Shown: positions 34,402 to 38,737 of the stretch, piece by piece
How the letters are laid out: every line of letters starts with the position of its first letter
Numbering within the stretch: the stretch's first letter is position 1
Origin: Xanthobacteraceae bacterium
GTDB lineage: Bacteria > Pseudomonadota > Alphaproteobacteria > Rhizobiales > Xanthobacteraceae
Direction: 5' to 3'
DNA: 38,737 nucleotides
NCBI GenBank assembly: GCA_020441545.1
Contig: JAGRLZ010000082.1
Coordinates: 1-38,737 of the forward strand
The notes under the pieces: generated by a model
Told to the model about the DNA's origin: nothing
The model's database searches: none
What the model saw: only the letters and a program-made list of their open reading frames with translations
Made by a program: the position numbers and the translations under genes

Positions 34402-34652
34402 CGTCTGCCCGCCCGCCCGATGAAAAGGGGTGAGCTCGATGCTGCCGAGCAGGCTGACAACGCGATACAAACGCCCCCGGCGCCCAAGCGCCCTGCCTGG
34501 TGACACTAGGTTTACAATGGTTAACGAAAACTTTCTTTTACCGTTCAACTAGGAAATTTTTGCCGGCAGAACATGGTGAACAAGACGTTATTGCCGCCCT
34601 CCCCGCCCCGATCATTTCTGCCAACCATCTGAAAGAACTTGATTTTCCAAGG

Positions 34653-34668
34653 TGGCACGGCTCTCGCA
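34653..34668 (+). promoter_or_regulatory. Sigma-54-like promoter of flgF
   Basis: TGGCACGGCTCTCGCA has GG and GC ten bases apart, the -24/-12 pattern, with one mismatch in TTGCA. It lies about 105 bases upstream of flgF, so the two leader hairpins would be in the transcript. Confidence 0.4.
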
Positions 34669-34686
34669 AGAGAACCGGCGAGCCAT

Positions 34687-34751
34687 CGGGTTTGGGAGAA
34701 CCCGCTTCAGGCTCGCGGATCAGGGCCAGCTTTGGGAGAGGCCCCCTGATC
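34687..34751 (+). promoter_or_regulatory. Twin leader hairpins of flgF
   Basis: Hairpin A is CGGGTT-TGGGAG-AACCCG (34687-34704). Hairpin B pairs GATCAGGG (34718-34725) with CCCTGATC (34744-34751) around a loop that also contains TTTGGGAGA. Both present the same TGGGAG in a loop, just before the ribosome-binding site. This is the arrangement used by RNA-binding regulators such as CsrA, or possibly FlbT. Confidence 0.5.
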
Positions 34752-34772
34752 GCACCAGGGGAGATCGGACCG

Positions 34773-35537
34773 ATGGAGAATGCACTCCTCATCGGATTGT
34801 CGCGGCAGGTGGCGCTCGAGCGTCAACTCGACGTCGTCGCCAACAACGTCGCCAATGTGAACACCAACGGCTTCAAGGCCGACCGCTCGCTGTTCGAGGA
34901 ATACCTGATGCCGGGAGCGCATCAGGACAATTTCATCGGCCGCGACCGGCGCCTGAGCTATGTGAACGACCGCGCGACCTTCCACGATTTCACGCAAGGC
35001 CCGTCCGAGCAGACCAGGAACCCGCTCGACGTCGCCATCGACGGCGATGCCTTCCTCGTGGTGCAGACGCCGGCCGGCGAACGCTACACCCGCGACGGCG
35101 GCCTGCAGATGAATTCCAGCGGCCAGCTCGTCACCGCATCCGGCTATCCGGTGCTCGGCAACAACGGCCCGATCGTCTTCCAGCAGACCGACCACGACAT
35201 CACGATCTCCGCCGACGGCACGGTGACCGTGCTGGAGGGCCAGAACAACACCATCGACTCGATCCGCGGCAAGCTGCGGCTGGTCAGCTTCCCGCAAGCC
35301 CAGAAGCTGGTGAAGGAAGGCTCCAACCTCTATTCGGCCGACGGCGTGACGCCGCAGCCGAATCCGAACGCGCGGGTGAAGCAGGGCTTCATCGAGAAGT
35401 CCAACGTCAACGCGGTGACCGAGATGAGCCGCCTGATCGAGATCACCCGCACCTACACGCAGATCTCGACGATGCTGCAGCAGGAAAGCGACCTGCGCAG
35501 GACCGCGATCGAGAAGCTGGCCGACGTGCCGGCATAA
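34773..35537 (+). CDS. flgF: Flagellar basal-body rod protein FlgF
   Basis: Distal/proximal rod protein of 254 residues, with the N-terminal rod signature LDVVANNVANVNTNGFKADR and the C-terminal TEMSRLIEITRTYTQISTMLQQESDL helix. GGGGAGA precedes the ATG at 34773; a longer in-frame extension upstream lacks flagellar similarity. It leads the run flgF-flgG-flgA-flgH and is followed by flgG after 12 bases. Confidence 0.95.
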   Translation: MENALLIGLSRQVALERQLDVVANNVANVNTNGFKADRSLFEEYLMPGAHQDNFIGRDRRLSYVNDRATFHDFTQGPSEQTRNPLDVAIDGDAFLVVQTPAGERYTRDGGLQMNSSGQLVTASGYPVLGNNGPIVFQQTDHDITISADGTVTVLEGQNNTIDSIRGKLRLVSFPQAQKLVKEGSNLYSADGVTPQPNPNARVKQGFIEKSNVNAVTEMSRLIEITRTYTQISTMLQQESDLRRTAIEKLADVPA

Positions 35538-35549
35538 GGAGACAAATTC

Positions 35550-36338
35550 ATGCGAGCCCTTTATACCGCCGCGACCGGCATGGCCGCCCAGGAGCTCAAC
35601 GTCCAGGTGATCTCCAACAACATCGCCAACCTGCGCACCACCGGCTACAAGAAGCAGCGCGCGGCATTTCAGGACCTGATCTACGATCACGTCCGCCGCG
35701 TCGGCGCACAGGCATCGGACCAGGGCACGATCCTGCCCGTCGGCATCGATATCGGCGGCGGCGTCAAGACCGTCGGCACGCCGCGCCTGATGAGCCAGGG
35801 CACGCTCTCGCCCACCGGCAACGATCTCGACATCGCCATCCGCGGCGAAGGCTTCTTCAAGATCCAGATGCCCGACGGCAGCTATGCCTATACCCGCGAC
35901 GGCTCGTTCACCACCGACCAGCAGGGCCGCATCGTCAACGCCCAGGGCAACCCGGTGCAGCCGACCATCACCATTCCGCAGAACTCGTCGGACATCGTCA
36001 TCAACGCGCAGGGGCAGGTATCGGTGAAGCTGCCCGGCCAGACCACGCCGAGCACCATCGGCCAGATCGGCCTCACCCGCTTCGTCAACAAGACCGGCCT
36101 GCAACCGATCGGCGACAACCTCTTCACCGAGACGCCGGCGTCCGGTCCGCCGCAGGACGGCACCGCCAATGTCGACGGCTTCGGCGACATGCAGCAGTCG
36201 AGCCTCGAACAGGCCAACGTGGAAGTGGTGTCGGAAATCTCCGACCTGATCGCCGCGCAGCGCGCCTACGAGATGAACGCCAAGGTCATCAGCGCCGCCG
36301 ACCAGATGCTGCAATCCACCGCGAACCTGTTCCGCTGA
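35550..36338 (+). CDS. flgG: Flagellar distal rod protein FlgG
   Basis: The distal rod subunit, 262 residues as is usual. It has LNVQVISNNIANLRTTGYKKQRAAFQDLIYDHVRR at the N-terminus and ISDLIAAQRAYEMNAKVISAADQMLQSTANL at the C-terminus. AAGGAGA precedes the ATG. It forms the driveshaft outside the inner membrane together with FlgF. Confidence 0.97.
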   Translation: MRALYTAATGMAAQELNVQVISNNIANLRTTGYKKQRAAFQDLIYDHVRRVGAQASDQGTILPVGIDIGGGVKTVGTPRLMSQGTLSPTGNDLDIAIRGEGFFKIQMPDGSYAYTRDGSFTTDQQGRIVNAQGNPVQPTITIPQNSSDIVINAQGQVSVKLPGQTTPSTIGQIGLTRFVNKTGLQPIGDNLFTETPASGPPQDGTANVDGFGDMQQSSLEQANVEVVSEISDLIAAQRAYEMNAKVISAADQMLQSTANLFR

Positions 36339-36351
36339 GGAGCCTTCCGTG

Positions 36352-37386
36352 ATGCGACGCCTCATCCTCATCACCGCCGCCCTCCTGATGCCGCTGTCGG
36401 CGCTGGCGCAATCCGGCGATGGCATGCCGGCCGTGCCCGTGCTGCGCGCCAGCGTCGCGGTGTCGTCCGACGTGGTGCGGATCGGCGACGTCATCGACAA
36501 TGCCGGCGACGCGGCGAACATCGCGATCTACCGCGCGCCCGATCTCGGCACCACCGGCACGCTGCCGACCACGCAGGTGCTCGCCGCGCTACGCGCGCAT
36601 GAGGTGTTCGGTGTCGATACCCGGGACTTGCACGAAATCTCGGTCACCCGCCTCGCCCGCACCATCGAGGCCCAGGACATCGAACGCCAGGTCGCGCAGG
36701 CGCTGGCACACCGCAACGGGCTCGGCGACGCGCGCGACATCGAGCTGACCTTCGATCGCGGCTTGCGCACGCTGCAGCTCGACTCCGCCAACACCGGCGC
36801 GCTGCGCGCGGCATCGGTGCGTTTCGAGCCGCGCAGCAGCCGCTTCGACGTGGTGTTCGAAATCCGCAACGACGCCGGCGCGTTGCCGACACGGCTGCGC
36901 TTCACCGGCACCGCCCTCGCCACGGTGGAGGCGGCGGTGCTGACCCACGGCGTCGACCGCAACGGCATCATCCGGGCCTCCGATATCGTCGTCGAGCGAC
37001 GGCCGCGCAGCGAGGTCGGCCGCGAGGCCGCCGACCGCGACCAGGTGATCGGGATGCAGGCCCGCCGTGCGTTGCGCGCCGGGCACGCCCTGCGCCCGTC
37101 CGACATCGCCAAGCCCGACCTGGTGCAGCGCGACCAGGCCGTGACCATCATCTACAGGACCGCCGGCATCACCCTTACCATCCGCGGCAAGGCGCTCGAC
37201 AACGGCACCGAAGGCGACGTCGTCAACGTCACCAACCTGCAATCGAAGCGGACCTTCTCCGGCGTCGTCATCGGCCGCGGCCGGGTGTCCGTCTCGCCGC
37301 AACCGCCCGCCACCATCGCCGCGGCGTCCACCCCGGTCGCGCTCGCCGCCAACGATCATTCGCCTGCTTCTCGAACCGCCGAGTAA
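36352..37386 (+). CDS. flgA: P-ring assembly chaperone FlgA
   Basis: FlgA is a periplasmic chaperone for the P-ring protein FlgI. The 344-residue product has a signal peptide ending about LSALAQ-SG and an N-terminal SAF-like region (LRASVAVSSDVVRIGDVIDNAGDAANIAIY). The C-terminal SAF domain (VLTHGVDRNGIIRASDIVVERRPR) and the YRTAGITLTIRGKALDNGTEGDVVNV block close the protein. Longer than the enterobacterial FlgA, as in other alphaproteobacteria. GAGGAG supports the ATG at 36352; a GTG at 36349 is adjacent. Confidence 0.94.
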   Translation: MRRLILITAALLMPLSALAQSGDGMPAVPVLRASVAVSSDVVRIGDVIDNAGDAANIAIYRAPDLGTTGTLPTTQVLAALRAHEVFGVDTRDLHEISVTRLARTIEAQDIERQVAQALAHRNGLGDARDIELTFDRGLRTLQLDSANTGALRAASVRFEPRSSRFDVVFEIRNDAGALPTRLRFTGTALATVEAAVLTHGVDRNGIIRASDIVVERRPRSEVGREAADRDQVIGMQARRALRAGHALRPSDIAKPDLVQRDQAVTIIYRTAGITLTIRGKALDNGTEGDVVNVTNLQSKRTFSGVVIGRGRVSVSPQPPATIAAASTPVALAANDHSPASRTAE

Positions 37387-37391
37387 TCTCG

Positions 37392-38144
37392 ATGTCCCGC
37401 AAGTTCAATCGCGTCCTTCTCACCGCCACGGCGCTGGCCGCCGCCACCCTCGCCAGCGGATGCTCGGGCATCAACCGGCTGGCGGCGATCGGCGAACGCC
37501 CGGCGCTGACCGCCATCGAGAACCCGACGACGCAGCCCGGCTACAAGCCCGTGCAGATGCCGATGCCGCGCGCGGAGCCGGCCTCCTACAACGCCAATTC
37601 GCTGTGGCGCAACGGCTCGCGCGCCTTCTTCAAGGACCAGCGCGCCCATCAGGTCGGCGATATTCTCACCGTCACGGTGAACTTCACCGACAAGGCCAAC
37701 ATCGCCAACGAGACCCAGCGCAGCCGCACCAACAAGGAGGATTCCGGCATCACCGATTTCGCCGGCAGCAAGCTCCTCACCGGCACCGCCGCGAGCGTGC
37801 TGCCGGGCCGGCTGCTGACGGTGGATTCGACCGCGGCCAGCGACGGCAAGGGATCGGTGCAGCGGCAGGAAGCGTTGCAGACCAGCGTCGCCGCGGTGGT
37901 GACGCAGGTGCTGCCGAACGGCAACCTCGTGGTCGAAGGCAAGCAGGAGATCCGCGTCAATTACGAGGTGCGCGAACTGATCGTCGCCGGCATCGTGCGG
38001 CCGGAAGACATCCAGAGCGATAACACCATCGACTCCAGCAAGATCGCGCAGGCCCGCATCGCCTATGGCGGCCGCGGCCAGATCAGCGACGTGCAGCAGC
38101 CGCGCTACGGCCAGCAGGTGCTCGACGTCCTGCTGCCCTTCTAG
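37392..38144 (+). CDS. flgH: Flagellar L-ring protein FlgH
   Basis: FlgH forms the outer-membrane L-ring. The 250-residue lipoprotein has a signal peptide with lipobox LASGC, so Cys at about residue 24 is lipidated. It carries the conserved SLWRNGSRAFFKDQRAHQVGDILTVTVNF, VVEGKQEIRVNYEVRELIVAGIVRPEDI and the end IAYGGRGQISDVQQPRYGQQVLDVLLPF. Start ATG at 37392 follows flgA by five bases, and a terminator follows downstream. flgI is not in the window. Confidence 0.96.
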   Translation: MSRKFNRVLLTATALAAATLASGCSGINRLAAIGERPALTAIENPTTQPGYKPVQMPMPRAEPASYNANSLWRNGSRAFFKDQRAHQVGDILTVTVNFTDKANIANETQRSRTNKEDSGITDFAGSKLLTGTAASVLPGRLLTVDSTAASDGKGSVQRQEALQTSVAAVVTQVLPNGNLVVEGKQEIRVNYEVRELIVAGIVRPEDIQSDNTIDSSKIAQARIAYGGRGQISDVQQPRYGQQVLDVLLPF

Positions 38145-38204
38145 ACCTCGAACGCACCAGAGCTCCCACGCCGTCTTGCGAACCTAGGCGCAGGACGGTG
38201 ACTG

Positions 38205-38247
38205 AAACGGCTTCCAGTAGCTCCCCTGCTGGAGGCCGTTTTCGTTT
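38205..38247 (+). terminator. Intrinsic terminator after flgH
   Basis: AAACGGCTTCCAG (from 38205) pairs with CTGGAGGCCGTTT (to 38241), with one G-T wobble, and is followed by TCGTTTT. It ends the flgF-flgG-flgA-flgH run. Confidence 0.85.
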
Positions 38248-38646
38248 TGGAGAAGGAAAGAAAGATCAACATTTAAGAAAAATATCGAGGAACTGGCGAG
38301 GCTATTGGGGCAGAACGAAGCAAAATCAAGAAAACCATAGTGTGAGAATATCGCAGCACTCACGCACCTCTACTTGATGCAAACACTACCAAGTTTCTGT
38401 GGCGCACAAAAAATGTGCACATCGCTGTGATGTTTGCAGAATCGTTTTGTGGATATCGGCCATACCGAAAAATGTAGTCGCATTCCGTAATACATTGAAA
38501 AATATATACTTTTTATAAAGATAGTGCATCCACTAGACGATCCAGCGTCAATTCACACTCTCGGTTGGTCAAAGCCAACCTGACGTTGCACTTAGATTTA
38601 TCTTATCTTCTCCGGGTTGTTTGATGCTGTAGCCGGAGGTGCCCCG
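38248..38646. other. AT-rich non-coding segment before a truncated gene
   Basis: These 400 bases are visibly AT-rich against the GC-rich rest of the window, for example at 38480-38525. No gene is seen. They contain inverted repeats GCACA-A5-TGTGC (38404-38418) and GGTTGG-TCAAAG-CCAACC (38563-38580), either of which could be an operator for the downstream gene. Confidence 0.6.
38563..38580. promoter_or_regulatory. Inverted repeat upstream of the truncated gene
   Basis: GGTTGG-TCAAAG-CCAACC is a perfect 6-bp inverted repeat, 67 bases before the ATG at 38647. It resembles the dyad of a regulator site but does not match a known lux box closely. Confidence 0.4.
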
Positions 38647-38737
38647 ATGACGCGACGCACCCTCGATGAGACACTCGCTTTCGTCACACGAGTAGAGCAA
38701 GCAAAAGCAGCCGCTGACGTAGCTTCAATCGTGATTA
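38647..38737 (+). CDS. Truncated gene start, possibly a LuxR-type regulator
   Basis: GGAGG precedes the ATG at 38647 at a good distance. The 30 visible codons begin MTRRTLDETLAFVTRVEQAK and continue as a helix; the window ends before any domain. An amphipathic N-terminal helix of this type occurs in autoinducer-binding LuxR proteins, but the identity is a guess. Composition and the AT-rich upstream region set it apart from the flagellar genes. Confidence 0.45.
   Translation, partial: MTRRTLDETLAFVTRVEQAKAAADVASIVI

Larger units (their letters stand above)
34402..34772. promoter_or_regulatory. Divergent promoter and leader region fliL / flgF
   Basis: The 371 bases contain TTTACAATGGTTAAC near 34511-34525 (a degenerate CtrA-type site), a sigma-54-like element (34653-34668) and two hairpins in the flgF leader. 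GGGGAGA forms the flgF ribosome-binding site. No gene is present. Confidence 0.6.

Noticed and set aside
34511-34535. CtrA site in the fliL/flgF intergene
   Set aside because: TTAA at 34521-34524 has GTTT and TTTC at the N7 distances instead of TTAA, so it is only a degenerate match and is not listed as a site on its own.
38404-38418. Lux box upstream of the truncated gene
   Set aside because: GCACA-A5-TGTGC is a dyad but is shorter than and unlike known 18-20 bp lux boxes, and it is over 200 bases from the gene.

Overview
The window is GC-rich DNA from an alphaproteobacterium. It most resembles the Bradyrhizobium/Rhodopseudomonas/Afipia group (Nitrobacteraceae). This is inferred from protein character, from CckA next to flagellar genes preceded by CtrA-type boxes (TTAA-N7-TTAA), from MotE and DUF6468-type flagellar proteins, and from palindromic intergenic elements typical of that group. 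No database search was possible. I saw no tRNA, rRNA, CRISPR array, insertion sequence or phage gene.

Left part (about 1-19.2 kb) is a mosaic of short housekeeping and accessory transcription units. It holds a tiny membrane protein, a CrcB fluoride channel, a small secreted protein, an exported caspase-like protein and a translationally coupled GNAT-fold/cupin (JmjC-like) pair. Next come a DsbA/FrnE thiol oxidoreductase, an XRE-type regulator with an MmyB-like ligand domain and a SET-domain methyltransferase with a histone-H1-like basic tail. They are followed by a TetR regulator divergent from a carotenoid cleavage oxygenase, a YciB/IspZ-like membrane protein, a small beta-rich protein, a CPA1 Na+/H+ antiporter, a candidate 31-residue membrane protein, class I fumarase, a glutathione S-transferase, a lectin-fold secreted protein and a Tim44-like protein.

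Right part (19.4-38.1 kb) is a flagellar and cell-cycle region. CckA, the hybrid kinase that controls CtrA, lies beside a flagellar cluster whose promoters carry CtrA-type sites. The minus-strand run flgB-flgC-fliE-fliQ-fliR-flhB diverges from fliO-fliP at a perfect CtrA box. A 1,186-residue secreted beta/TPR protein with its own perfect CtrA box lies between fliP and the overlapping minus-strand run fliL-fliM-DUF6468-motE. Divergent from fliL is flgF-flgG-flgA-flgH on the plus strand, ending at an intrinsic terminator. Together these encode the export gate, proximal rod, switch, stator-associated proteins, distal rod, P-ring chaperone and L-ring.

The last 0.5 kb is abruptly AT-rich. It leads into the first 30 codons of a different gene, possibly a LuxR-type regulator, cut by the window edge.

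The best leads are: (1) the TetR/carotenoid oxygenase intergene, with two matching 13-bp palindromes and an apparently leaderless tetR promoter; (2) the large secreted beta/TPR protein in the flagellar cluster, a possible motor scaffold; (3) twin hairpins with a shared loop in the flgF leader; (4) the SET protein with an H1-like tail; (5) the GNAT/cupin pair.
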